From Endomychus coccineus (taxonomy: Eukaryota; Arthropoda; Insecta; Coleoptera; Endomychidae): 64,000 bases of DNA. Each line of letters opens with the position of its first letter. Position 1 is the stretch's first letter. A model generated the notes under the pieces. That model did no database searches. It saw only the letters and a program-made list of their open reading frames with translations, and was not told the DNA's origin. Of this stretch, positions 52,150 to 63,650 are shown piece by piece. The translations under genes and the position numbers were made by a program. The stretch is from positions 27,880,297-27,944,296 of the forward strand of contig OY294068.1 of NCBI GenBank assembly GCA_958510875.1, read 5' to 3'.

Positions 52150-54660
52150 CTAATTATAGTTAACCATTTTTATAAAGCCGATGATCTTGCTGGTTGAGGT
52201 TTCGTCCAGACCTTCTGGTAGGAGATGTGCCTTTTTTTTTCTTTTTTTGGGGGGGAGCGAGGTGGTTGAAACTTGAAATCCTTTATGGGCACCTTATGGT
52301 CCTGTAACATCCCATAAGGTAGTGTGGGAGTCCCTGAGTCCCGAACTTAATCACCTCAGATATACCCACTAAACACTCCACCTCGTGTGGTAGGTTCGAT
52401 CCTGCAACCAGGGCAGTCACGATGACACTTGGGCTTGACAGCCCATTGTATCTTGCCGCACCACTTTCTCGGGCCATCGGAAAAATTCCGCAGTCACTGG
52501 ATTCGAACCCGCGACCGGCAGCCACAGTGATTAGAAGATCGATGCTTCTACCACTGAGCTACCTGGCTGAGATGTGCCTTACCGAATAACTAAGATCTGA
52601 TTCTTTCCCCAGCTGGGTATTCACAGAGAACGTGTTGCGTCGTTTCATTATGCTCGAGACATAGCCCGACACTAAGCCGAGCCTTCGTAGGTGTGGCTTT
52701 TACATAGTCCGATTGGAGTACGTAGGTTTAACCAACTTTGTTCAAAGAGTTTAGCTCTTGTTCTCGAAGGGTTTTTAAAGAATGCTTTAGAGTGGGCTAA
52801 ACCTGTTAAGGTCTGCCATTATTCTACTTTCAGTCCAGGGTAAATAGCTGTGCTTGTAGACATACCAAGCAGTGGTTCTGGTCCGATGATATTTTAAGCT
52901 ACACCTTCCCTGGCCAGAGTCTGCTGCTTCATTTCCCTCAATGCCGAATGGCCGGGTATCCAGACCAGAGACACTTTGTTCTTGTTGCCTAGGCATGTAA
53001 GAGTGATTTGGCAGTTCCATACCTTTTTTTATACTTTCGACTACAGAGAGATAAGCCTCGATGTTCGAGGAACATCGTGAACAGCGGTGAAATGATGGGA
53101 GAGGAGATAGGCATTCGATTATTCTTGAAGATTTGGAGGTATGGGCATAGGGAAAGACCTCACTACGTAAAGAGTTGCAAAACTTCGCTGTTTGATAGAA
53201 AAATTAAGTCTGGTAGGAAGGAGTTCGGCAGGTCTCGAGCTTGACAATGAAAAGGCGACTAGCTTGAGCTCGTCTAGTTCGGCTATCTGAAATCTCTCGT
53301 GGTGGAACAACAGACGAGATTTCTGGTGTGAACACCGACGATGTTCTAGAGAAGTCAATGAACTCGTAATGCAAGAGCTTCAGGGTATGTTCGGGAGTCG
53401 ACAAACAAACATATGACAGTAGTACTCCAGGACATGTCGAATCTGTCCTTTGTAGATTATGAGGAGCTGCTGGGATGTCGAGTAGCTCTTGACCCGCAAT
53501 AGGAAACAAAGTTTTTGTAAAGCGGTTTTCGCAATGGACCTAATATGATCGTCCCATGAGAGGGTGTTGTTGGTGGTGATCCCGAGCATGAATATGGGAG
53601 ACTTCATAGGAATAGGTGTACCTGACATCATCATATTAGGGATTGTGGGATCCGCCTTCCTGAAGAAGGCGCAAGCAAGAAGGTTGCATTAAACTCTACT
53701 AGATTATCAGATCCCCATGTCAAAATCTTTGCAAGATCTGCATTAATTGTGTCTAAATGTCTCTGTCTCGCTCCTCTGGCTTCATTGGATGGGATAGGGG
53801 CTCTAGATGAGAAAGCGGTATGAAGTGTACCATCTTCTGCAAAGCTGTGGACAGGATAGATGGTCACTATCCAGCAGATCGTTTATATGGGGCAGAAACA
53901 AAGTTGGTGTCAAGACGTATCCCTGTGGAACATCAGCGTTGATAGCCGTTGTATTGGAGGATACTCCGTCAACCACCACATGGATTGATCTACCTGAGAG
54001 AAAACTCGTAAGTACGCGACAAAGTTTAGGGGCAAACCATATGACGGAACTTTCCCTTTGACTTTGGTGCCAGACTTGGTCAAATGCTTTGGAGATATCC
54101 AATGCTATAGTTAAAGATTCCCCATGTTTTTCAATAGATTTCTGCCATACAACTGTTACGTAGGCAAGCGTATCTCATGTTGATCAAACCATATTGCCGG
54201 TTATACACGATTTTGGAGCTCTCTAGGTATTTGATGAGCTCGATGTTGATTGCTTGCTCCATCATTTTAGATATCACAGATAGTAGTGCAATGGGTCTAT
54301 TATTAGGAAGGGTCTTCTTTCCTTTTTTTTGGAATTGGTTGGACTCTAGCTGTCTTCCAGCTGGAAACACACCAAGTTTGTATGAAAGGGTAAGAAGCAA
54401 CCTGCAGAAAACTGGTGTCAATTCAGGCGCACGTTTCTTGAGAACGACAGATGGAATTCCGTCTGGACTTTTTAAAATTGAGTCAAGCAGAATGTGCAAA
54501 AGACAATTTCAGACATATGGCTATCGTTGGCGGCAATATTAGGAGGATCCTGCCCTTGTGGATCCAAAGTGGAATTTGCTGCAAACATTCCAGCAAAAAA
54601 GGTTGGATTTTTCTTGAGGTGTAGTAGCCAGTGTGCCATCATCTTTGGTTAGGGGAGGGA
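52150..54660 (-). mobile_element. Degenerate LINE with RT and RNase H (I/R1-like)
   Basis: On the minus strand in order: TLATTPQEKSNLFAGMFAAN (about 54640), LPNNRPIALLSVISKMMEQA, MDISKAFDQVWHQS, SGRSIHVVVDGVSS, FAEDGTLHTAFSS (FADD box mutated to FAED), LGITTNNTLSWDDHIRSIAK, and RNase H block PFGIEGNEAADS (about 52935). Broken into at least five frames. The same family as 47.6-49.35 kb. A SINE is inserted at 52234-52568. Confidence 0.8.
52234..52568 (-). mobile_element. tRNA-derived SINE with 12-bp target duplications
   Basis: The minus strand starts with a tRNA-like head (AGCCAGGTAGCTCAGTGGTA, A box; GGTTCGAATCC, B box at about 52508-52498), then a body of about 260 bp and an A-rich tail (AAAAAAAGAAAAAAAAA). 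It is flanked by GAGATGTGCCTT at 52222-52233 and 52569-52580. The duplications and tail show LINE-driven insertion into the older LINE. The ORF 52525-52283 is non-coding SINE body. Confidence 0.88.
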
Positions 54661-54669
54661 GTGAGCTGA

Positions 54670-55300
54670 AAGTGAAATTTCTACCTAGCACCACCAACTT
54701 TGGTATAAAAATTCATATCCAAACTGAAAACTCCTGTTGTTTCTTAAATACCAGATAATATTTTTACCAATTACTCATTCCCTAAAAAAGTTGAATACTC
54801 AATTGATAGCCTAACACAAACAATATTATTTGAAAACAAACAAGAAGATTTGAATTCCAACAATATTTCACGCTGAAAATGATAGTTAGCACTACAAAAT
54901 GTTGTACACAACTTGATATGCAAGTGAAGGCTTGTTTTTTTGAACAAAATCTTAAATAGACTAGCTCTATAGGCATAGGCTAGCCATGCAATCGTGTAAT
55001 TTTAATTGAAATGTTTTTTTACTCATGCTCAGGATAAGACTACCAAGTAATCGTAAGCTGCAATGTTCTTTTTGTTTGTATTAGAGAATGTCGTAAATTA
55101 CTTGACGTAATTACCAATTAAAGTGAAATTGGTCAATAAAAATAGTTGGTTTCATTTCACATTCATAATGGAAATTCTCCGTATTCAAAGATGTCATTCA
55201 GTAAGGTACATAAATAACTAATAGGAAATTCTCCACGATCATGACGTAAAAATTGTTATTTTACAAGATTTAACAAATAAAACACATAATAAGGTTTCTC
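54670..55300. other. AT-rich, no gene seen
   Basis: No recognisable coding sequence or repeat border. The minus-strand frame 54976-54782 has no motif. Confidence 0.55.
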
Positions 55301-55329
55301 TAGCCTGGATCGATCAGTAACGCCACAAA

Positions 55330-56310
55330 CTAATAGTTCTAGCTCTTCTCATAGAGGTCATCAGTAGAAACATAACCGGCCAACAGTATGGTAAAAAGAC
55401 CAATATATTCACTCACCTCATGTTGGCTTTTGCCAGATAGCAATGATGAGATCTCTCTGGTCTAGATCGATTAGTAGCTACAAACTAATAGTTCTAGATA
55501 GCTGTTTAATTATTCTCATATATTCCCCGTAAGTTATGTAAAGTTCGAGAAATCTATAAATCAATGTCGTACGTTGTTTGATTTTTTTAGTGCGACATCT
55601 ATCCGTAGATGGCATGAGATATTTTGGTCTTTTTACCATGCTGTTGGCCGGTTATGTCTACCTTAACAGATATCGTTCAGTAACGTTGCAAACTTGCTCG
55701 TTCTACTGATGAATCCTATGAGAGCGAAACAGCTGTCTAGAAGTGTTGGTTTGTGGCGTTACTATTGTTATCTGTCAAAATCCAACCTGAAATAAATGAA
55801 TATATTCATATATTCATTTACATCTAATTTGTTACAATAAAGCGCGTTGCAGAAGGAAATTTCGGATGATTGAAAAGGTTCCATTTCAAGTTTTTCAAGA
55901 CTACAAACTAATAGTTCTAGATAGCTGTTTCGCTCTTCTCATACATTCCCCGTAAGTTATGTAATGTTCGAGAAATCTATACATCAATGTCGTACATTGT
56001 TTGATATGTTTAGTGCGACATCAATCCGTAGATGGCATGAGATATTTTGGTCTTTTTACCATGCTGTTGGCCGGTTATGCCTACCTTAAACAGATATCAT
56101 TCAGTAACGTTGCAAACTTGCTCGTTCTACTGATGAATCCTAGGAGAGCGAAACAGTTGTTTAGAAGTATTGGTTTGTGGCGTTACTATTGTTATCTGTC
56201 AAAATCCAACTTGAAATAAATGAATATATTCATATATTCATTTACATCTAATTTGTTACAATGAAGCGCGTTGCAGAAGGAAATTTCGGATGATAGAAAA
56301 GGTTCCAACA
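55330..56310. repeat. 423-bp tandem duplication plus inverted third piece
   Basis: 55478-55883 and 55901-56308 are direct copies (over 90% by eye), both starting CTACAAACTAATAGTTCTAG and including ACCATGCTGTTGGCCGGTTA and TGAATATATTCATATATTCA. A partial inverted copy lies at about 55335-55420 (AACATAACCGGCCAACAGTA). The ORF 56001-56219 lies in copy 2 and is likely spurious. Confidence 0.85.
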
Positions 56311-56644
56311 AATGATGAACAAACGTAGATAAACTCTAGTTTTCTCTTCATATTATTTTCACATAACACATCCGAAATGGTTTGTTCAAACAGCTTACAA
56401 ACATTGATTCCTGAAAAATTTTGGAAGCCTCGTAAAACTACACACGAAACCCCAAAAAAGGGATCGATTTGTTGTTCAGAAAAAAAATTCGAGAATGCAT
56501 TATTTGAATCTTTTGTTCATCGTTAAATCTTATCTTTAACTATTTTGGTAATTGTCAATACAGACACAGACATCTACATAAATTTTGACAATACTCACGA
56601 TTTCCTTACGCTCCAAGTAACCCATAAACACAAACATTAACCTC

Positions 56645-56905
56645 ATGTCAAAATTCAATTTTCAAAATTTTCGGTACGTACAACACTTACCAAGTTTATC
56701 TCGCGCAAATGCCTTTGAACTGCAGAAAATCATTACGTCATTTTCACACATTGCTAACAATGGTAACTACACATCCCCATTTCATACTACAACACCAGTT
56801 GATTCAGGTAAACTACCCAACGTAATGAAACGCGAATCGGGGAAACACCGATTACTGACTTTAGATTCATTATTGCACAACCCTCGACGTAACAATTATG
56901 ATTAA
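56645..56905 (+). CDS. Hypothetical small protein, 86 residues
   Basis: I do not recognise it. The frame starts MSKFNFQNFRYVQHLPSLSR and ends LLTLDSLLHNPRRNNYD. Its composition (Asn, Ser, His, Arg, Pro rich; few Ile/Lys runs) is less like chance translation of AT-rich DNA than the other short frames here. No signal peptide or membrane segment. It could be a real single-exon gene, an exon, or chance. Confidence 0.3.
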   Translation: MSKFNFQNFRYVQHLPSLSRANAFELQKIITSFSHIANNGNYTSPFHTTTPVDSGKLPNVMKRESGKHRLLTLDSLLHNPRRNNYD

Positions 56906-56909
56906 ATTC

Positions 56910-59700
56910 GTCATATGTCAAATAAATAAAAAGCTACTATCCTAGTGGGTAATTGCAAAAGAGCGCCACGAAATATGCATTGTACAACTTATATGGCTTG
57001 TTCACCGAATCAATGATGTGACGTCATACTTGGTTATTTTTACAACCAATTCGCTTCAACGATTTCCCTAAATAACTGCCGCGCTATCTCCTTCCAACCA
57101 GGAACTTTCCATTTTTACAGTTGGCAACACATTATCGAGTTGCCGATATAAACTGTTGATTTATTAAGTTAACTTGACAGCTCCTTGTTGACATTTCATA
57201 AATCGTGGGAATCTAAATGTTGATAAAATCAAAGTACAGAAACAATTATTCTCCTCAGAACAGCAATTCTACGTACATTTGCGTCGTGGGTTGCGAAACT
57301 TGAAAATGTTTACATCAATATATAAAACTGAAAAATGAAGGTATGGGTACGTATATTTGTTTATCGGGATGTGGATCTTCGAAGATGGAAATTGACTTTC
57401 AAAACACTTCCACTTGTATTTTCTGTTTGCTCTATGAATTGCGAGATTAATTAAATTTTTAATCATCAAGTTCACTATAGTTTTATTTTATATCTATATT
57501 CTCCTTCTTTGCAAGCAACATAGATTGCGTGTTATCAGGAAGGGTGCATTTCCAAGCGTTAACATTATTGTAACACAATATCTGTAATACTCCACATTCA
57601 ACAGTATAATAGTCAATGGAATTGTCATTTTGTGTGTAAGAATTTTGAGTAGCATATAGACCTGGTTTTTTAGGAAGATTTGGACTTCTACAACACTAAT
57701 TTCACAACCCGAAGATGAACGGAGGGGTGATTTTTAAGATATAGAAATTTGTTTGGCGTTTTTGGCAGTTTTTTGCAATTTACGTGAAATATATATTTTT
57801 GGGGAAAATTATCAAGAGAGCAGCAAAGTTGTAAAGCGGAAAATACCCTATTTTTATGTTTCAAGACTTTTCTTTGAAATTGCGTATTTTCTCCGCTAGT
57901 GCGCGCCTTAGAAGGTACGCTGCTATGAATAATCAGCTTTTTAAGTGATTTTTCACATTTTCAGTGTGAAATACTATTTTTGGTGAAAATTATCAAGAGA
58001 GCAAAGTTGTAGAACGGCAAATTTCCATTTGTCATTCTTGGCAAGATTCTAGCACTAAAACTGTGATAACGATGAAAGTTGTTGGCGCAGTGTAAAGTGC
58101 TGGTTGTACAGCAGGTTTTTTACTAGTGCACTAATATTTTCTTCAAAAACAAAAGATGTCGATTATCATGGTGAAATGGACCAAAACAACTTCCTAAATT
58201 GGATTGAATTTCAACTTTTAGTGAATTTATAAGAACCCCCCACCATAGTTGTGGATAATGGATAAACCGCCAACAAGCAACCTCAAGAGATGATATTGTT
58301 ACGTTTTGTATAACAGATTTTTCATTTAAAAATTTGTTTTTCTGGTCTGTGTAAATATTTCTAAGAATTTATTAATCCAAGAGTATATTTATAAGCAATG
58401 AACGAAGAAAAAGGAAAAAACATTTGAGATATACTTTCGAAGAAGTTGTATCAGGGAACCCTTTACAAATACCGATTGCTCGGATGGAATTCAAAAGATA
58501 ACTCGAAAACAAATTTTAATTAAGAAAGTGGCTCACGAATCAAGGTGCCATATAATCATATAAATACAAACTTTGTAGTAAGATATCTAGTCCTTGTAGG
58601 TTAGAGATCTGTCACTATTGTTTTTGCCAGCGCCTTGCAATAGTTAAATAATTATAAAATCTCGTGAGAGGATACTAGCGATAATTTAATAAAGTCAGCG
58701 TTTATTTCTATGTTGCAATAATTCTATAAAACAATCAGTAACTTCTTTGCAATTTTCAAGTGTAATGTGGATATTTTAACACTTTGTGGAGACTATTCGG
58801 AGCTCTGGCCAAATTACACATCGAATATTCGGCATTCGGTTGTTCGGTTCAATCTCGCTTCGGCGCATCCCCATTAAAGAGCCCTTTAAAATCACCAGAT
58901 TATCCTTGACCTATATTTACATCTATTAGATTATAACTCTCGGGCGCTGTCTGCAACATTACCAATATTTATTCTAGAGAATAGATCAAACTTGTAGTTG
59001 GCAGAATTATGATCCTCCGATTTTGTAGGCAGGTGAATGAACCATGACATATATTCGAGACCTCATTATCTCTATATTCCTCATACTCTCTCAATGAAAT
59101 TATTATTGGCTAACAGCAATGAATACCATCAAAGGATGTTTTTAGTAAGCTCATTTTGCTCAATTTGCTGCGTTGAATCTAATTATCCCAGCCATCGCAT
59201 AATAATGACTTTAGATAACAATACCAAATAAGGTTATCTACGAAAGATATAGGAATATTGCTGTATCAAGTCATTCGTCTGTGATTTACGAATTCGGGAT
59301 TTTACGCTCAGGCAAGAGGCATAATTATCAAATTCCAATGACATGACTCCTATGTGAACAAAGATGCAAACGTGATAAAAGCATCTTGTTCGTATATTTT
59401 ATTTCATACCGGCTGGAAAAATCAACTCAACGTCATACAATTGCGGCTGGAAAGTGGAACCTAGCCACAGTGTAGCTGCAACACTTTACGAACTCCTATC
59501 CTCTTATACATGACGTCTCACGAATATTCATAATTTTAATAAATTATTTTTTTATGGATTTAATTTTCCCATTGCTTTGGTGCTTTTAGATTGAATTTCT
59601 ACCCTGTTTACGTCGGCCGAATAGGATGCAGTGTCAATTTTCTTGTGAAGCTGTCCCTATTAGCGACTAAATACTTAATGAAGTCATTCTGACACTACAC
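56910..59700. other. Gene-poor stretch with a weak direct repeat
   Basis: 57781-57850 and 57960-58030 share GTGAAAT..TTTTTGG(G/T)GAAAATTATC, AAGAGAGCA..AAAGTTGTA. No gene supported; frames at 57475-57269 (minus) and 59037-59231 (plus) show no motif. Confidence 0.55.
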
Positions 59701-59704
59701 ATTA

Positions 59705-59800
59705 ATAGGTATTTGTATTACTAGGGAGGAAAGGGTATCCTTACAATCCAAGGGAGAGCGATACCCTTTCTTTCCTTCAGCGTAATACATAAATTTTTGT
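59705..59800. repeat. Small hairpin
   Basis: GTATTTGTATTACTAGGGAG, GAAAGGGTAT pairs with ATACCCTTTCTTTCCTTCAG, CGTAATACATAAAT. About 95 bp, MITE-sized, non-coding. Confidence 0.55.
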
Positions 59801-60240
59801 ACAACTGTCGAAAAAACTTGACATTTTTGCATATCTATCGATACGTGACCCTATTTTGTTCCCCGTGAAAAATAGTATTTTTGTATTAAGTACGTCATTA
59901 AAACACGAATTTCACAAACGAAATACAAACAACATTTTTTTACAGGATGTTCCAAGGAACAATCTCACGCCTCAAAAAAACAATTGAGCATCAAACAGAA
60001 AAGCTACCGGTATAGCCACACTTTTTTGTTTATTAATCCTAACTTATTTTTCCATGAATTCATAAGAAATTTTATTCCCTTTACAATGATATGATAGTAT
60101 TATTTTTATAATTAGGTTTTAGTTAAAAATTGTTGAAATTCATTTTTACTGTTTATTTCCATTATGCATTTTATACTGAGAATCTCCATGAAAATGCTCT
60201 TGTGTAATCTTCATTACTTAGATATGATATTTTGTCCCTA

Positions 60241-62555
60241 TACAGGATGTCCTCGAACTGCGTGGCTAAAATAAAACCGAAGATTCTTTGATTCGAAAAA
60301 AATTTGATGAGTCTTTTTACTTTTGCCTCAAGTGTCTTGTTTAGCCGGTAGAGGGCTTCAAAGTTGCAAAAATAATTTTGTTTTTTCGGTATAACTTGAG
60401 AACGTGATGGAGGACTTTTACAATATTTGGCAGCTGAGTTACTGTCAATAATAGCCGTTTTTGAGAGCGGAGCATAGAGCCTTAGAGACCATAGAAATGG
60501 CTCAAACTTGAGGATGTAACGGGAAAAGTGTCCAGAACTTTCTTGTGGTCAATGTAATTCACTCGATATTTTTTATGTAGATAGCTTATCTAATTTGAAA
60601 ACTTTTCCTACTCTTAGAAAATTTTGATAAAATCAACGGATTAGCTTGAAAAAAATAATTTTGGCTTACTAATTTTACTTGATTAAAATACCTTAGTTGC
60701 CTTTGCTTTTCTAATGTCATTTAGGCATTTGGAGAATTTATTCTCAAAACTGTCAGTTTTTACTTTGCTTTCCCTAAAAATTTTATGAAATTATGGCTCA
60801 AAATTTCACTAACACTGAAATGGTTGATATGTTATTGATTTATGGACTTTGTCGTTGCAATGGCCGGAGAAGGGAAAGATATCCGCATCGCAGAATTCCA
60901 AATCGGCAAACCTTCGCGAAACTGGCAAATTTGAAGCAAATCGCAGAGAAACTGGACGCAGACGGACAAGAAGGACGTTAGAGCTCGAAGAAGCGATACT
61001 GGAAGCGGTTGAAACTGAACCTGGGATAAGCACACTACGTTTGGGACTTCGTATTGGAGCCTCAAAATCATTAGTTCATAATGTACTGAAAGAAAAACTG
61101 TTGTATCCCAATCATATTAAAACAGTTCAAGACTTATTGCCCATGGATCCAGGTCATCGGCTAGATTTCTGTCGGCTTATTGTCCAAAGACAAAACGCAA
61201 ACCCCAATTTTTGTAGAAGAATTCTGTTCACGGACGAAGATACTTTCACGAGATGTGGTCTTTTTAACCTCCATAATGAACATTTCTATGCTGATGAAAA
61301 TCCTCATGAAACGGAAGTTACATATTTTCAGAATCAAACTAAAATCAATGTTTGGGTTGGAATTGTGGATAACTTTATTATTGGCCCTACCGTTATACCC
61401 GATCTATTGAACGGGGAGAACTACTTGAACTTTTTGGAACAAAGGCTACTTGAACTGTTGGAAGACTTGCCCTTACACATTCGTCGTGGCCTGGTTTATC
61501 CATGATGGTGCACCTCCTCATTTCACATTAGCTGTGAGGCGACATTTGAATGCGGAATATCCAGATCGCTGGATAGGTAGAGGACACGATGCACCAGTGA
61601 ACTGGCCGGCCCGCTCCCCTGATTTGACGCCCTGCGACTTCTTTCTATGGGGCGCTTTGAAGTCGAAAGTTTATGCAGCTCCAGTAAACACACGAGAGGA
61701 ATTGTTGCAACGAATTAATCATGAAGCGGATTTATTGAAGAATGATCCTGAAGTACTAGCCAGAGTTCAATCCAATTTCGAAACGAATTAATTTGTGTAT
61801 TCAGGAAAATGGGCAACATTTCGAACAATTGATGCCTTAGCGATTTCCCAAAAAGTTTTGTTGTTTCTCTTAATTTAGCATTTGTTTTTCCTAAATAATC
61901 ACATCGTTTCCCCATTTCTATTGTTTTTATTATTCGTGTTTTACCGAGATATTAACCATTTCAGTGTTAGTGAAATTTTGAGCCATAATTTCATAAAATT
62001 TTTACGGAGAGCAAAGTAAAAACTGACAGTTTTGAGAATAAATTCTCCAAATGCCAAAATGACATTAGAAAAGCAAAGGCAACTAAGGTATTTTAATCAA
62101 GTAAAATTAGTAAGCCAAAATTGCAGAGACTCGAAAATTATTTTTTTCAAGCTAATCCGTTGATTTTATCAAAATTTTCTAAGAGTAAGAAAAGTTTTCT
62201 AATTAGATAAGCTATCTACGTAAAAAATATAGGGTGAATTACATCGACAACAAAAAAGTTCTGGACACTTTTCCCGTTACATCCTCAAGTTTGAGCCATT
62301 TCTATGGTCTCTAAGGCTCTATGCTCCGCTCTCAAAAACGGCTATTATTGGCAGTAACTCACCTGCCAAATATTGTAAAAGTCCTCCATCACGTTCTCAA
62401 GTTTTACCGAAAAAACAAAATTATTTTTGCAACTTTGAAGCCCTCTACCGGCTAAACAAGACACTTGAGGCAAAAGTAAAAAGGCTCATCAAATTTTTTT
62501 CGAATCAAAGAATCTTCGGTTTTATTTTAGCCACGCAGTTCGAGGACACCCTGTA
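60241..62555 (+). mobile_element. Tc1/mariner-like transposon with about 600-bp terminal inverted repeats
   Basis: Ends TACAGGATGTCCTCGAACTG and CAGTTCGAGGACACCCTGTA, flanked by TA on both sides. The left arm runs 60241 to about 60832 and the right arm from about 61949 to 62555, so the arms make up half of the 2.3-kb element and even include the first 13 codons of the transposase. The single gene inside is broken. TA target and the DDE motifs place it in IS630-Tc1-mariner. Confidence 0.9.
60793..61791 (+). pseudogene. Transposase of the Tc1/mariner-like element (DUF4817 type), two frameshifts
   Basis: Starts MAQNFTNTEMVDMLLIYGLC at 60793, moves to a second frame near 60930 (RETGKFEANRRETGRRRTRR) and a third near 61485. 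N-terminal helix-turn-helix (DUF4817-like) and LEEAILEAVETEPGISTLRL, then catalytic blocks: RRILFTDEDTFTRCGLFN (first Asp), WFIHDGAPPHFTLAVRRHLN (second Asp) and NWPARSPDLTPCDFFLWGAL (third Asp). By my count 43 residues separate the second and third Asp, longer than the 34 of mariner. The stop is at 61789-61791. Apart from the two frameshifts the frame is open, so inactivation looks recent. Confidence 0.85.
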
Positions 62556-62743
62556 TATTAAAAACCTGTGATCTACTGATCACTTGACTTCCCTCACTTT
62601 TGTTAGCACACTAGTTTACGGACACTTGCGGGTCAATGTATATGATTCAAAGTACAGAAAATATATCGGGAAATAAAATTAAAAGTGAAATAATTTTTTT
62701 TAAAGACAACTTTTATTTTTAAACTGTACTAAAAAGAAATAAA

Positions 62744-62890
62744 AAATCATGATCTCCGACCCCAAAAACCCCATATACAAATTTTGGATAGAATCTGACC
62801 ATGATCTTAGCCTCTGTATTGAATTTTTGAATTTTGACTTAAAAATCATGATCTCCGACCCCAAAAACTCCCATATACCAATTTTGAAAA
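62744..62890 (+). repeat. Direct repeat of the GATCTCCGACCCCAAAAAC motif
   Basis: AATCATGATCTCCGACCCCA, AAAACCCCATATAC at about 62745 recurs at about 62843 (98-bp offset). Related text appears at 16785, 46650, 47088 and 47338. Confidence 0.75.
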
Positions 62891-63557
62891 AAAATTATAT
62901 GGTAAAGGGAATCGAATTTCTTACAAATTCATGGAAAAATAAATTAGTATTAATAAACAAAAAGGTGTGGTTATATCGGTAACTTTTTTGTTTGATGCTC
63001 AATTGGTTTTTTGACTGTAGATTTGAAAACTTTGAAAAAAAAAATAATCGGCTAAGCTACTACGTTATATATATATAAATATTCTCTATACAATTTCACA
63101 CCATTAAAGTTAACTTGCTCCGTCGTTGCTATAGAAACGGTTAGTTGCAGTGAAACAGTTCATGTATCGATAAGGATAAAAAAATGTCAACTTCATTTGA
63201 CAGTTGTTCAATAGCTATTTATACAACTAGTTGAAAAATGAGCGTGTTTTTTGCACTAGATGTGTAGTCCATACATCGTGTGTTGTATAATAATAATTTT
63301 TGTAATTCAGTTGTTACGAAAAAATAAAATTTTCATCACGTTTCACTTTCATTTAGATAGTACTATCACAGCTTTGTTTTTATGCAGAAAACAACCAAAA
63401 ATTGTGATACAAGAGTTACCATGGAAAAGCGCCAATGTCAAGATATATTTGTCAAAATATCCACATTTATATCTTAATTTTGCGTTTAAAAAAGGGCGAA
63501 TCTACGTTCAGACGTTGAAGAAGTTGCAAAAGCTGCCAAGTCAAAAGCAATATGTTA

Positions 63558-63650
63558 CTAAACTCATTTTAGCACTAGTGCTTAAATTAACTCATTTTAG
63601 CACCCAGTGTTTAAATGAACTCATTTTAGCACTGGTGTTAAAATGACCCA
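63558..63650 (+). repeat. Three-unit short tandem repeat
   Basis: Three about 30-bp units built on AACTCATTTTAGCACTAGTG, CTTAAAT, each partly self-complementary (TTTAGCACTAGTGCTTAAA). The ORF 63260-63646 reads through it and is probably spurious. Confidence 0.75.

Noticed and set aside
52496..52568. Functional tRNA gene
   Set aside because: The tRNA-like part continues directly into a SINE body with poly(A)-like tail and target duplications, and the acceptor ends do not pair.
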